This document shows positions 8,807-17,817 of a stretch of 64,000 nucleotides of DNA, one piece after another. The notes beneath the pieces are model-generated. The model did no database searches and had not been told where the DNA came from. It saw nothing but the letters and a program-made list of their open reading frames with translations. Source of the DNA: JADJOY01 sp016713535 [NCBI: Deltaproteobacteria bacterium] (lineage in GTDB: Bacteria > JADJOY01); assembly GCA_016713535.1 (NCBI GenBank), contig JADJOY010000004.1, forward strand, positions 62,001 to 126,000. The letters are read 5' to 3'. A program made the position numbers and the translations under genes. Positions within the stretch are counted from its first letter, which is position 1; every line of letters starts with the position of its first letter.

Positions 8807-10576
8807 TCAAGGTAGCGTGGGCGGGACCGGAAACGGACAGCGGCGCAGCGTGCGCTCGGGGCCGTCGAAGCAGATCGGGACCCATGCCGGATCCGCGAGT
8901 GGGCGCTCGAAGCGGAACGTCACCTCGGTGGGCTGGTCGCCATCCATCGCGGTGATCGTCGCCACGAGGTCGGCGCCGCGGAAGGTCTGGCCGAGTGTTG
9001 CGCGGCGCGAGGTGAGGTAGATCCAGTCGACCGGCTGCTCGAAGAAGTGGTGCCCCGGCGGCGCGCTCACGCGCAGCGTGTGGGAGTCGTCGGCGACGAG
9101 CGCCGGCGGCGTCGGGAAGCTGGTGAGCACGGCGGCGCGGACGTCGATGCCGGGATTCAAGAAACGAAACGCCGCGCCGATCAGCGACGCGGTGGCGGGG
9201 CTCGGGGTGTTGACGAGGACGATCCGCTCGCCGTCGCGAGGCGGGCCGAATCCGCGCGTGTAGCTCTCGACGAGGCCGGGAAAGGCGCGACCGAGCTCGA
9301 TCTCGAGGCGGCCCATCAGCCAGCGATCGGCGAGCGCGGGGACGACCGCGACGTACGCGGCGGTCGCCGCGATCCCGAGCGCGCGGAGCGGACGCGACGG
9401 GATGCTCGCGAGCCAGCCGTCCACGACCGACGCGACGAGCAGCGCCCAGCCGGCCGACGCGACGTACAGGTAGCGTGGGCTCGGCAGGAAGCCGAGGGTC
9501 GGTGCGGTGAAGAGCCCGATCCAGCCCAGGGCGAAGAGCCGGGTCGCGCGTCGGCGTTCGCCGCGCAGCGCCAGCGCCGTGGCGATCGCGGCCGCGGCCA
9601 CGAAGCCCGCAGCCAGCGCCGCGTTCGCGCCGTCGAAGAGGTGCTCGTGACGCCGCATCGACGGTGGCAGACCGGTGACCAGCTCGAGCGTGGCGAGGAC
9701 GGCGCTCCTCGCCAGGAACGAGAGCTCGGCGAGTGGCGGGAGCTCGAGCGACGACGGCGCGTACCCGGAGCGGATGCCGTGACCGCTCGCGCGGTACCAC
9801 AGGACGTAGCTCGCCGAGAGCGCGAGATAGGGCGTGGCGCGAAGGCCGCGCCGCAGCACGCTCGCCAGCGTCGGTGCCGGAGCCTGAGGTCTGGCGCCGG
9901 GCTCGAGGAGGTCGTGGAGCAGGAACACCGCGGGCAGGAGGCACGCGATCTCCTTGGTGAGGATCGCCACGCCGAGCGCGGCCACGGCCGCGACGTGGAG
10001 CGCCCACCCGCGGCGAGCGGCGCGGCCCGCGGCCCGGTAGGCGAGCAGCGCCGTGATCGCGAGCGCCAGCACGACCACGTCGCTGCGGTTCGAGATCCAG
10101 TAGACGGCGATCAGGTTGCCGGGATGGAGCGCCAAGAGCGCGCTCCCGGCCAGCGCGCCACCCGCGCCGATTCCCAGGCTCCCGATCAGCCGATATAGGA
10201 GCAACACCGCGACGAGGTGGGCGACCAGGCTCGTCAAGTGATACCCGGCCGACGAGCGTCCCCACAGCCGCCACTCGAGGGCGAGCAGCAGCGTCGACAT
10301 CGGCCGGTAGTAGTCGAAGCGGAAGTCGGCGCTCGTCCACCACGGCAAGAGCGAACGCACCTCGGGGTCGTCGAGGGTGGTGACGCCATAGGTGTTGGCG
10401 CCGAGGCGAGTGAGGCCGAGCGCCGGGCTCTCGATCGCCCACAAGTGGGCGTAGTCGTCCATGAACAGCGGTGCCCGGAGCGTCGGCACGAGCACGCCCG
10501 CGACCAACGCGACGAGCAGCGCCGGGGTGAGGAGGCGACGAGTGCCGGCGGCGAGGCCGGGGGCGGGGTCGCTCAT
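8807..10576 (-). CDS. Multi-pass membrane glycosyltransferase (GT39/TMTC-like)
   Basis: A 589-aa inner-membrane protein with roughly ten hydrophobic segments, a short N-terminus and a soluble C-terminal ~180 residues. The first extracytoplasmic loop carries 'FMDDYAHLWAIE', with the acidic pair expected for GT-C enzymes that use a lipid-phosphate sugar donor. 'YYRPMSTLLLALEWRLWG' and 'LTSLVAHLVAVLLLYRL' also fit this class. The start at 'MSDPAPG' puts the first membrane helix near the N-terminus. It probably transfers a sugar from a polyprenyl carrier to a protein or glycan on the periplasmic face; donor and acceptor are unknown. A methyltransferase gene follows closely. Confidence 0.75.
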   Translation of the reverse strand: MSDPAPGLAAGTRRLLTPALLVALVAGVLVPTLRAPLFMDDYAHLWAIESPALGLTRLGANTYGVTTLDDPEVRSLLPWWTSADFRFDYYRPMSTLLLALEWRLWGRSSAGYHLTSLVAHLVAVLLLYRLIGSLGIGAGGALAGSALLALHPGNLIAVYWISNRSDVVVLALAITALLAYRAAGRAARRGWALHVAAVAALGVAILTKEIACLLPAVFLLHDLLEPGARPQAPAPTLASVLRRGLRATPYLALSASYVLWYRASGHGIRSGYAPSSLELPPLAELSFLARSAVLATLELVTGLPPSMRRHEHLFDGANAALAAGFVAAAAIATALALRGERRRATRLFALGWIGLFTAPTLGFLPSPRYLYVASAGWALLVASVVDGWLASIPSRPLRALGIAATAAYVAVVPALADRWLMGRLEIELGRAFPGLVESYTRGFGPPRDGERIVLVNTPSPATASLIGAAFRFLNPGIDVRAAVLTSFPTPPALVADDSHTLRVSAPPGHHFFEQPVDWIYLTSRRATLGQTFRGADLVATITAMDGDQPTEVTFRFERPLADPAWVPICFDGPERTLRRCPFPVPPTLP

Positions 10577-10819
10577 GAGCGTGACGAGACGCCCGGGCGG
10601 AGGATTGGAGCCTCGCACGCGCGAGCGCACCCGGCGAGGCGGATCCGTCGCGGATGGATCGGCGCCACGCCGATCCCCGTACGCCATCACCTGGCGCTGC
10701 TCGCGGTGCGATCCGAAGGCGTCGCCGTGGCACAGGGCAGCGAGCGCGGCCACCGTGCCCAGGACGGCGATTGCCGAGAGGCGCCCGGCACCAGACCCTG
10801 CGCGCCGGGGGACCCCGGC

Positions 10820-11656
10820 TCACAGCGTCCCGAGCGGCTCTCCGGCGGGCGGTGGCGGGAATGCGCGGTCGAGCTCGGCGAGGGCGGCGTCGTCGAGCGT
10901 GAAGTCGAGGGCGGCGGCGTTGTCGCGGACGTGCGCCTCGGTCTCGGCCTTGGGGATCGCGAAGGTCGCGCGATGGCGGGTGAGGAAGTTGAGCGCCACC
11001 TGACGCGCAGTGCGGCCGTGGCGCTCGGCGATGTCGGTCAAGGCGCGGCGAGCGGCCGGACGGCCCGGTGGGAACTCGCCGTCGCCGAACGGCGAGTAGC
11101 CGACCACCGCGACGCCCGCCTCGTCGCAGCGCGGCAGGAGCGCGCTCTCGATGCCGCGATCCCCGAGGTGGTAGAGCACCTGGTTGCAGGCGATCGGATG
11201 ACGGGTGGCGAGGCGGCGTGCCTCGTCGAGCTCGTGGGGCTCGAAGTTCGAGACGCCGATGAAGCGCGTCTTGCCCTGCTCGACCAGCGCTTCGAGCGCT
11301 CCGATCGCCTCGCCGAGCTCGACCTCCTCGGTGAGCCAGTGGAGCAGGTAGGCGTCGAGGTGATCGGTGCCGAGTCGCTTGAGGCTCTGCTCGCACGCCT
11401 TCTGGATCCCGCCGCGGGTGGCGTGCTCGGGGAGCACCTTCGACACCACGAACAGCTTGGCGCGGTGGTCGCGCAGCAGCGGAGCGAGGATCTCTTCGGC
11501 GCCGGTGTAGAGCTCGGCGGTGTCGATGTGGGTGAGGCCCAGCTCGACGCCGAGCCGCAGCGCGCGCTCGGCGCTGCGGGCGTTGCGCAGCTTCCAGGTG
11601 CCCTGGCCGATCACGGGCACATCCACGCCGGTGGTACCGAACGGTCGCCGGATCAT
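10820..11656 (-). CDS. Aldo/keto reductase
   Basis: A 278-aa NADPH-dependent oxidoreductase with a complete AKR layout: 'VIGQGTWKL', 'HIDTAELYTGAEEIL' (catalytic Asp and Tyr), 'LFVVSKVLP' (Lys), 'LDAYLLHWLT' (His), 'FIGVSNFEPHEL', 'CNQVLYHL' and the cofactor-binding 'AIPKAETEAHVRDN'. All four catalytic residues are present, unlike in the AKR at the left edge of the window. It follows an EamA-type permease gene by only 4 bases on the same strand, so the two are almost certainly co-transcribed. Confidence 0.92.
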   Translation of the reverse strand: MIRRPFGTTGVDVPVIGQGTWKLRNARSAERALRLGVELGLTHIDTAELYTGAEEILAPLLRDHRAKLFVVSKVLPEHATRGGIQKACEQSLKRLGTDHLDAYLLHWLTEEVELGEAIGALEALVEQGKTRFIGVSNFEPHELDEARRLATRHPIACNQVLYHLGDRGIESALLPRCDEAGVAVVGYSPFGDGEFPPGRPAARRALTDIAERHGRTARQVALNFLTRHRATFAIPKAETEAHVRDNAAALDFTLDDAALAELDRAFPPPPAGEPLGTL

Positions 11657-11660
11657 CCCC

Positions 11661-12626
11661 TCACCCCCTGCGCCCGATCGCGACGCCGGTCAGGATGAGC
11701 GCGGCTCCCGCGACGGCGCGCGCCTCGAGCGCCTCACCGAAGAAGGCTACCCCGAGGAGCATCGACACCAGCGGCACGAAGTACTGGTACAGCATCGTGC
11801 GGGTCGGTCCGATCATGGCGATCCCCCGGGTCCAGACTACCCAACCGTAGAGCGCACCCATGTACGCGATGTAGAGGAGCCCGCCCCAACCCGACGGTGT
11901 GAGCGACTGGAGCGGGTGCGCGGCGAGGTCGCGCACGGCCACCGACCCGAAGAGCACCGTGCACCACGCCAGCCCGAATGTCATGGTGAGGGCGGTGACG
12001 TCCATCGCGCTGCGCTTGCCGAGGGCGGTGCTGGTGCCGGTCGCGTAGATCCCCCACGCGGATGCGCTGCCCAGGATCAGCAGGTCGCCGAAGAGTCCGG
12101 GCTCCGCATCGGTGCGCGCGGCGCCGTGGCTGAGCGCCGAGCGCGACACCACCAGCGCCACGCCGACGAACGCGATCACCATGCCCCACCACACCCGCTT
12201 GCGCGAGCGGTCGATGCCGGTGAGGTGCGAGAGCCCGCTCGCGAGCGCCGGGCTGGTGGCGAAGAGCAAGGCACCGTGGACGGTGCTGGTGTGCTGCATG
12301 CCCCAGATGAAGAAGAACTGGTTGAGCGGAATGGCCGCGAACGAGAGCCCGGCGAAGATCCACGCTTCGCGGCGCGTGAGCCTGAGCAGCTCGCCGATCG
12401 GACGCCGGCCCAGGCGCGCCGCGAGCGGCAGCAGCACCGGCACCACGAGCGCCATGCGCAGCCAGATCAGCGTTCGCGGGTCGAGGCGCGCGCCGTCGGG
12501 GAGGCGTCCGGCGAGCTGCGCGGCCTTGAAGTTGACCGCCCAGGTGACGACGACCGTGAGCAGCCAGAAGTCGATCCAGCCGAAGGAGCGGGCGCGTGGC
12601 GGCTGGGTGGCTGGCGTGGAGTCCAC
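11661..12626 (-). CDS. EamA/DMT-family permease
   Basis: A 321-aa inner-membrane protein with ten predicted helices in two EamA repeats. The first repeat begins at 'FWLLTVVVTWAVNFKAAQLA', and the second follows the central 'AHGAARTDAEPGLFGDLL' loop and ends 'EALEARAVAGAALILTGV', a classic EamA C-terminal helix. DMT permeases export or import small metabolites such as amino acids; the substrate cannot be predicted. The start is a GTG. The stop is 4 bases from the downstream aldo/keto reductase start. Confidence 0.88.
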   Translation of the reverse strand: MDSTPATQPPRARSFGWIDFWLLTVVVTWAVNFKAAQLAGRLPDGARLDPRTLIWLRMALVVPVLLPLAARLGRRPIGELLRLTRREAWIFAGLSFAAIPLNQFFFIWGMQHTSTVHGALLFATSPALASGLSHLTGIDRSRKRVWWGMVIAFVGVALVVSRSALSHGAARTDAEPGLFGDLLILGSASAWGIYATGTSTALGKRSAMDVTALTMTFGLAWCTVLFGSVAVRDLAAHPLQSLTPSGWGGLLYIAYMGALYGWVVWTRGIAMIGPTRTMLYQYFVPLVSMLLGVAFFGEALEARAVAGAALILTGVAIGRRG

Positions 12627-12800
12627 GATGCGGTCCGGTGAAGCGAACGCGCAAGGGTAACGCGCTCGCCCCGCCGGGCCGGTGTCTACGCTCGCTGCGC
12701 GCGCGGCGCCGACGGAGCGTCACCGTCCAGCCCACCGTGCGCGACGGTGGGCCGTGGAGAGCCGCGGTCCGTCGTGGCCGCCGTTCGTGGAGGCGAGGCG

Positions 12801-13739
12801 CTACGCGGAAGCCGGCAGTGCGACGCCCGGCGTGCGCGCGGCGCGCACGCGCCGGGCGGGTCGGGAGCCTCGCCCGCGGCGCGCGTTCTTGTCCCAGCCC
12901 GAGAAGTGAGCGGCCCAACGCTCGACGAGCTCGGTGGTGTCGCGGTCGTCGGGATGGAAGCTCGGGCGGAAGTAGTCGAGGAGGCCGACGAGCTTGCGGA
13001 AGAGGCCGTCGCGGCCCCACAGGAAGCCGACCATGGTGCTCGAGCCGCGCGCGTCGAGGAGGCGGCCCCGAGCGAGCAGCAGTCGGGTGTGGACGTTCGC
13101 GACCTCGGCGACGAAGAACACCGTCGCGAGCAGCATCATCGCGGCGCGCGTGGTGTAGCTGCCGCCCACGGCCGTGAACACGTCGAACGCCACCGCCTTG
13201 TGCTCGCTCTCCTCGAGCGCGTGCCAGAGCCACAGCGGACGCAGCGCGTCGTCGATCGCGGCCTGGTGCTCGGGCAGCGACAGCAACTGCTCGGCGAGGA
13301 TCGCGGTGTAGTGCTCGAGCGCGCAGGTGACCGCGAGCTGGGCTTTCGGCGTGAGCACGCGGTGGCCGAGGATCAAGAGCCAGCGCACCTCGCGCTCGAG
13401 TCGAACCACGAGCTCGTCACCCTGATCGCGAAGCATCTCGTTGAACGAGCGGTGCTCGGCGCTGTGGAGCGCCTCCTGGCCGATGAACGCGGCGACGCGG
13501 CGCTTGAGCTCGCCGTCGTCGAGACGATTCGCGAAGTGGCGTACCGACTGCACGAAGAACTTCTCGCCCTCGGGAAAGAGCAGCGAGAGGCCGTTGAAGA
13601 AGGTGCTCAGGTGGGTGTCGTGGCCGTACCAGTCGCGCGGCACCGAGCTGGCGTCGAAGACCAGGTCGAGGCGGCGCACGATCGGGAGGGGCGAGGCCGC
13701 GCGGGCGGCGGCGGTCGAGCGAGACGATCGAGTAGACAT
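12801..13739 (-). CDS. PF10118-type metal-dependent hydrolase
   Basis: A 312-aa protein of the predicted metal-dependent hydrolase family PF10118 (ferritin-like helical bundle). It shows the paired acidic/His motifs 'FIGQEALHSAEHRSFN' and 'HALEESEHKAVAFDVF', with 'ALEHYTAIL' between, which probably bind two metal ions. A hydrophobic stretch at ~205-225 ('AAMMLLATVFFVAEVA') may be membrane-associated. The ATG at 13739 is chosen because GGAGG lies 6-7 bases upstream; an ATG seven codons earlier is possible. The reaction is unknown. It is divergent from an AraC-type regulator with ~114 bases between starts, an arrangement that suggests control by that regulator. Confidence 0.87.
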   Translation of the reverse strand: MSTRSSRSTAAARAASPLPIVRRLDLVFDASSVPRDWYGHDTHLSTFFNGLSLLFPEGEKFFVQSVRHFANRLDDGELKRRVAAFIGQEALHSAEHRSFNEMLRDQGDELVVRLEREVRWLLILGHRVLTPKAQLAVTCALEHYTAILAEQLLSLPEHQAAIDDALRPLWLWHALEESEHKAVAFDVFTAVGGSYTTRAAMMLLATVFFVAEVANVHTRLLLARGRLLDARGSSTMVGFLWGRDGLFRKLVGLLDYFRPSFHPDDRDTTELVERWAAHFSGWDKNARRGRGSRPARRVRAARTPGVALPASA

Positions 13740-13853
13740 GTCGTTCCTCCGTCGGTTCATCGCACGCGCAGTCTCTGCTGGGAGCCGGGGGAGCGGCAGG
13801 TTAAGTTGTGCCTCGTTCTTGTCATTTTGGGCCAAGCCCGTCTCCCGCCGACC

Positions 13854-14882
13854 ATGCCCACCCCGAGCCGCGGCCACCGATCCACCGCCCTCGACGCCGA
13901 CCTGCCTGGCAACTACGTCCTCGAGCTCGTCGAGCTCGCCGGCGAGTGGGGTGTCAAGCCGCCCGAGCTGCTGCGTGGGCTCGGGGTCTCGGTGCGGATG
14001 CTCGCCGATCCGGGAACGCGGCTGCCGCTCGCGACCTGTGCGGAGATCGTGCGGCGCGCGCACACGCTCACCGGAGAGCCGGGGCTCGCGTTCTCGATGG
14101 GCATGAAAATGCGCATCTCGATGCACGGCTTCCTGGGCTTCGCGGCCATGACCGCGGCGACGTTGCGCGAGGCGCTGGCACTCGCGGAGCGCTTCAGCCG
14201 CACCCGCACCACGATCCTGCGGCTGCGCACCTACACCGAGGGCGACCGGGGCGTGCTCGCGATCGAGGACTGCTCGCTCGACGGCGAGGCGCTCGAGTTC
14301 GTGGTGCTCACGCTCTTCGTCGGGCTGTGGCAGATCGGCAATGCGGTGACCGGGCGCTCGCTCACCGGATCCGTCGAGCTCACGTTCCCCGAGCCGCTCC
14401 ACTTCAAGCGCTTCGTGCACGTGGTCCCCGGGCGGGTTCGGTTCTCGCGCCCGGCGAACCGACTGCTCTTCGCGTCGACGCTGCTCGATCTGCCGCTCGT
14501 TGCCGCCGATCCGGTGGCCACGCGGCTCGCCCGCGAGCAGTGCGAGCGCGAGCTGCAGGCGCTCGGCGACACCGGGCGGTTCGTGGCGCGGGTGCGGGCG
14601 CTCGTGGCCGCGGACGGCGAGCGCATCCCCGCGCTCGAGGACGCCGCGCTGGCGCTCCACCTCTCGGAGCGCACCCTCAAGCGCCGCCTCGCCGAGCACG
14701 GCACCACCTACCGGGCGGTGATCGACGAGGTGCGCCTCGAGCGGGCGCAGCGGTTGCTCGAGGACCGCGACCTGTCGATGGAGCGGATCGCCGAGCGGCT
14801 CGGCTACTCGGACGTCGCCAACTTCACGCGTGCGTACAAGCGCTGGACGGGCACCACCCCCGCGGCCTCCCGCGTGAAGTAG
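13854..14882 (+). CDS. AraC-family transcriptional regulator (OruR/ArgR-like)
   Basis: A 342-aa regulator. Residues ~20-210 match the arabinose-binding-like N-terminal domain of PF12625 ('LLRGLGVSVRMLADPGTRLP', 'GFLGFAAMTAATLREALALA'). The C-terminal ~100 residues form the AraC double helix-turn-helix: first helix pair 'DAALALHLSERTLKRRLAEHG', second 'MERIAERLGYSDVANFTRAYKRW', the family signature. Regulators with this N-domain typically respond to small hydrophobic or amino-acid-like ligands. It is transcribed divergently from the PF10118 hydrolase, which is the obvious candidate target. Confidence 0.92.
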   Translation: MPTPSRGHRSTALDADLPGNYVLELVELAGEWGVKPPELLRGLGVSVRMLADPGTRLPLATCAEIVRRAHTLTGEPGLAFSMGMKMRISMHGFLGFAAMTAATLREALALAERFSRTRTTILRLRTYTEGDRGVLAIEDCSLDGEALEFVVLTLFVGLWQIGNAVTGRSLTGSVELTFPEPLHFKRFVHVVPGRVRFSRPANRLLFASTLLDLPLVAADPVATRLAREQCERELQALGDTGRFVARVRALVAADGERIPALEDAALALHLSERTLKRRLAEHGTTYRAVIDEVRLERAQRLLEDRDLSMERIAERLGYSDVANFTRAYKRWTGTTPAASRVK

Positions 14883-15039
14883 ACCGCTCGGTCGGCGGGG
14901 CAGGCGCTGCGTGCCCGGCCATGCCAACGACCGTGCGGGGCGATCGCGCGTCCATCCCGGTACGGCCCCCGTGGAGTGCCTCTCGTCGGCGCCCTGCTAG
15001 ACTCGCGAATCCCCGTCTTTCCGCGCGGAGATCTCGCCC

Positions 15040-16392
15040 ATGACCCTCGACCTCGACTGGCAGCCGATCCTCGACGAGGCGCAGAGTCACTTCCAGGACC
15101 TGCTCAGGATCGACACCACCAACCCGCCGGGGAACGAGAAGCTCGCCGTCGACTACCTGCGCGGCATCTTCGATCGCGAGGGCATCGACTACACCGTCGT
15201 CGACACCGCTCCCGGCCGTCAGTGCATCACCGCTCGGCTGCGTGGGCGTCAGCGCGACAGCGGGCTCATGATGACCAGCCACCTCGACGTGGTGCCGGTC
15301 GACCGCGAGCACTGGCGCACCGACCCGTTCGGCGGCGAGATCCTCGACGGCGAGATCTACGGCCGCGGCGCCATCGACATGAAGAACGTCACGGCGTATT
15401 CGCTGGCGGCGTTCCTGGCCGCCAAGCGCAGCGGCTGGGCGCTCGAGCACGACCTCGTCTTCAACGCGTTCGCCGACGAGGAAGCGGGATGCGCCCAGGG
15501 CTCGCGGGTGGTGGTCGAGAAGCACCCGGAGCTGATCGCCTGCAAGTACGCCCTCAACGAGCTGGGCGGGTTCACGCTGCACCTCGGCGGCCAGCGCCTG
15601 TACCCGATCCAGGTCGCCGAGAAGGGCCTGGTGTGGCTCAAGATGCGGGTCGAGGGTGATCCGGGGCACGGCTCGATGCCGCACCACAACAACGCCGTGG
15701 TGAAGCTGGCGCGCGCGGTCGAGCGCCTCGGGCGGGTGTCGACGCCGCTCAAGGTCCACCCGATCGTGGACGGCTTCCTCGACGAGATGGGCAAGGCGCT
15801 CGGTCCGGTGCCGTCGCTCTTCCTCAAGCTCGCGCGTCATCCGCTCTTCTCCGACCTGATCCTCAAGAAGCTGATGCCGGACAAGGACAAGGCGAAGGTC
15901 ATCTACGCCTCGATCCGTGACACCGTGAACCCGACCGGGCTGGCGGCCGGCAAGAAGGTCAACGTGATCCCGTCGGTGGCCGAGGTGACGCTCGATTGCC
16001 GCACGGTGCCCGGCACCACCCGCGAGCAGCTCATCCAGGAGATCGTCGACATCGTCGGCCCGGGTTTCACCTTCGAGCTGATCGAGGAGGGCATGGCGAT
16101 CCCGAGCGCCTTCGATACGCCCATGTGGAAGCTCCTCGAGCGCACCATCGAGGCGCGTGATCCGGGCGCACGCGCCGTGCCGTACCTGGTGGTCGGCTTC
16201 ACCGACGACACCGAGATATCCAAGCTCGGCATCCGCACCTACGGCTTCTCACCGGTCAAACTGCCGCCCGGGCTCGAGTTCTCGCGGCTCTATCACGGCC
16301 ACAACGAGCGCATCCCGGTGGACGGGTTCCGCTGGGGTGTGCAGACCTTCATGGAAGCGGTGCACCGCTACTGCGTGCCGAGCGGCGGCTGA
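15040..16392 (+). CDS. M20-family metallopeptidase
   Basis: A 450-aa two-zinc hydrolase (M20/M28 superfamily: carboxypeptidase, acylase or dipeptidase-like). Metal and catalytic residues are visible: His81 and Asp83 in 'TSHLDVVP', Asp113 in 'GRGAIDMKN', the Glu pair in 'AFADEEAG' (~147-148), and the distal His in 'RLYHGHNERIP'. The dimerisation-domain His is in 'EGDPGHGSMPHHNN'. Length is usual for M20 peptidases such as Cps1-like enzymes. It cleaves an amide or peptide bond, but the substrate is not predictable. It sits upstream of hisE with a ~50-base gap. Confidence 0.92.
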   Translation: MTLDLDWQPILDEAQSHFQDLLRIDTTNPPGNEKLAVDYLRGIFDREGIDYTVVDTAPGRQCITARLRGRQRDSGLMMTSHLDVVPVDREHWRTDPFGGEILDGEIYGRGAIDMKNVTAYSLAAFLAAKRSGWALEHDLVFNAFADEEAGCAQGSRVVVEKHPELIACKYALNELGGFTLHLGGQRLYPIQVAEKGLVWLKMRVEGDPGHGSMPHHNNAVVKLARAVERLGRVSTPLKVHPIVDGFLDEMGKALGPVPSLFLKLARHPLFSDLILKKLMPDKDKAKVIYASIRDTVNPTGLAAGKKVNVIPSVAEVTLDCRTVPGTTREQLIQEIVDIVGPGFTFELIEEGMAIPSAFDTPMWKLLERTIEARDPGARAVPYLVVGFTDDTEISKLGIRTYGFSPVKLPPGLEFSRLYHGHNERIPVDGFRWGVQTFMEAVHRYCVPSGG

Positions 16393-16444
16393 CGAGGCCC
16401 CGCTCGACGCGACCCGCACTCCCGAACCCGACGGAGATCCTCAC

Positions 16445-16783
16445 GTGACCACACCGCCGACCGTGCTCGCCGATCTGGCGCGCGTCATCCACGACCGCCG
16501 CGACACCGACCCATCGCGCTCCTACACCGCGCAGCTCCTCGAGGGTGGCGTCGAGAAGATCGCCGCCAAGCTGCTCGACGAGGCGAACGAGCTGGTCGAG
16601 GCCGCGCGCGAGGCCGTCGGAGAAAGTGGCCGCGCGGCGGTGACCCACGAGGCCGCCGACCTGCTCTACCACACGCTGGTGCTGCTCGAGAGCCGCGGCG
16701 TGGTCCTGGAATCGCTGCTCGCCGAGCTGGTCCGGCGCTTCGGGCGCTCCGGGCTCGAGGAAAAGGCGAGCCGCGGCGCATGA
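16445..16783 (+). CDS. hisE: Phosphoribosyl-ATP pyrophosphatase (HisE)
   Basis: A 112-aa protein of the all-alpha NTP pyrophosphatase (MazG-like) HisE family, catalysing the second step of histidine synthesis, PR-ATP to PR-AMP plus diphosphate, in the cytosol. The core reads 'SYTAQLLEGGVEKIAAKLLDEANELVEAA' with 'HEAADLLYHTLVLL', which holds the metal-binding Glu/Asp residues. Start is a GTG preceded by GGAG. The fusion partner HisI is absent and no other his gene is in the window. The end overlaps the next gene's ATG by 4 bases (ATGA), so the SDR gene is translationally coupled. Confidence 0.9.
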   Translation: MTTPPTVLADLARVIHDRRDTDPSRSYTAQLLEGGVEKIAAKLLDEANELVEAAREAVGESGRAAVTHEAADLLYHTLVLLESRGVVLESLLAELVRRFGRSGLEEKASRGA

Positions 16784-17753
16784 GGGATCGCGTCGACCGG
16801 CTGGTGGAGCGGCTCGCGCTCTACCTGAGCGGTTGGCACGATCACCTGAGCCCGGGTCGGCAGGCCGCCGGCGACCCGAACGGCGGCGCCGTGGGGATCC
16901 CGGCGATCGCGCCGAACCCGCACGGCGAGCGCTTCCGCAATCGGATCACGATCGTCACCGGCGCGGCGTCCGGGATCGGCCGCTCGCTGGCGATCCAGCT
17001 CGCCGCTGCGGGCGCGCGCGTCACGCTCGCGGACGTCGACGGCGACGGCGCGCGGGCGGTGGCGAGCTCGATCGTGGGCGCGGGTTTCCACGCGGCGGCG
17101 GCGGCGCTCGACGTGAGCGACCGGGACGGCGTGCGCGCGCTGATCGAGCGCGTGGTGGCCGAGCACGGACGCCTCGACCTGCTCTTCAACAACGCCGGAG
17201 TCCTGGTCGGGGGACCGGTCGAGGCCATGCGGCCGGTCGACTGGGAGCGGCTCGTGAGCATCAACATCCTCGGCGTGATCCACGGAATCGAGGCCGCGTA
17301 CCCGCGGATGGTGCGGCAGGGATCCGGCCAGATCGTGAACACCGCCTCGCTCGCGGGCCTCGTGCCGATGCCGTGGAGTAGCGCCTACACGATGACCAAG
17401 CACGCCATCGTCGGGCTCTCGGCGGCGCTGTGGGCCGAGGCGATCGACAAGGGCGTGCACGTGAGCGTCGTGTGCCCGGGCTTCATCGACACCAACATCT
17501 TTCGCACCGCGACCTACCGGTCCGGTAGCTTCCGCAGCCTGTTCGCCGAGATCGGCGTCCAGCCGACGCCCTCCCGACGAGGCGGCGCGCGAGATCCTGC
17601 GCGGCGTGGGCGGCGAACCGCCGCGTGATCGTGGTGACGCGGCTGGCGAGGCTCTCGGTGCTCTTGTGGCGGCTCGCGCCGTCGCTGGTGATGCACGTCG
17701 GCCGGTTCCGGGCGCGGCGGCTCCTCGCCGAACGCCCCGAGGGTCGCGCCTGA
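16780..17753 (+). CDS. Short-chain dehydrogenase/reductase, two indels near the 3' end
   Basis: An NAD(P)-dependent SDR, 323 aa once repaired. The cofactor motif is 'TGAASGIG', followed by 'NNAG', the catalytic Ser in 'NTASLAG' and the YxxxK motif in 'AYTMTKHA'. As written, the frame breaks after 'IGVQPTP': one extra base near 17570-17574 and a second in the GGG run at 17608-17610. Removing both restores 'PDEAAREILRGV', then 'RRVIVVTRLARLSVLLWRL', the usual C-terminal tail of this SDR group, and ends at the TGA at 17751. Without repair the protein would end at 17628 with a meaningless Arg-rich tail. The substrate is unknown. The start overlaps the end of hisE. Confidence 0.85.
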
Positions 17754-17817
17754 GCCGGCCGATCGCGCGGCCGTCGCTTGCTGGCCCGGCCTCGCGAATG
17801 AGACGATCCGCGCACCG

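Noticed and set aside
8130-11396. A minus-strand open frame joining the methyltransferase to sequence across the glycosyltransferase and aldo/keto reductase
   Set aside because: Only the last ~213 codons match a family; the rest lies out of frame over other genes.
12747-13853. A plus-strand N-terminal extension of the AraC regulator
   Set aside because: It runs antisense through the PF10118 hydrolase gene; the regulator starts at the ATG at 13854.
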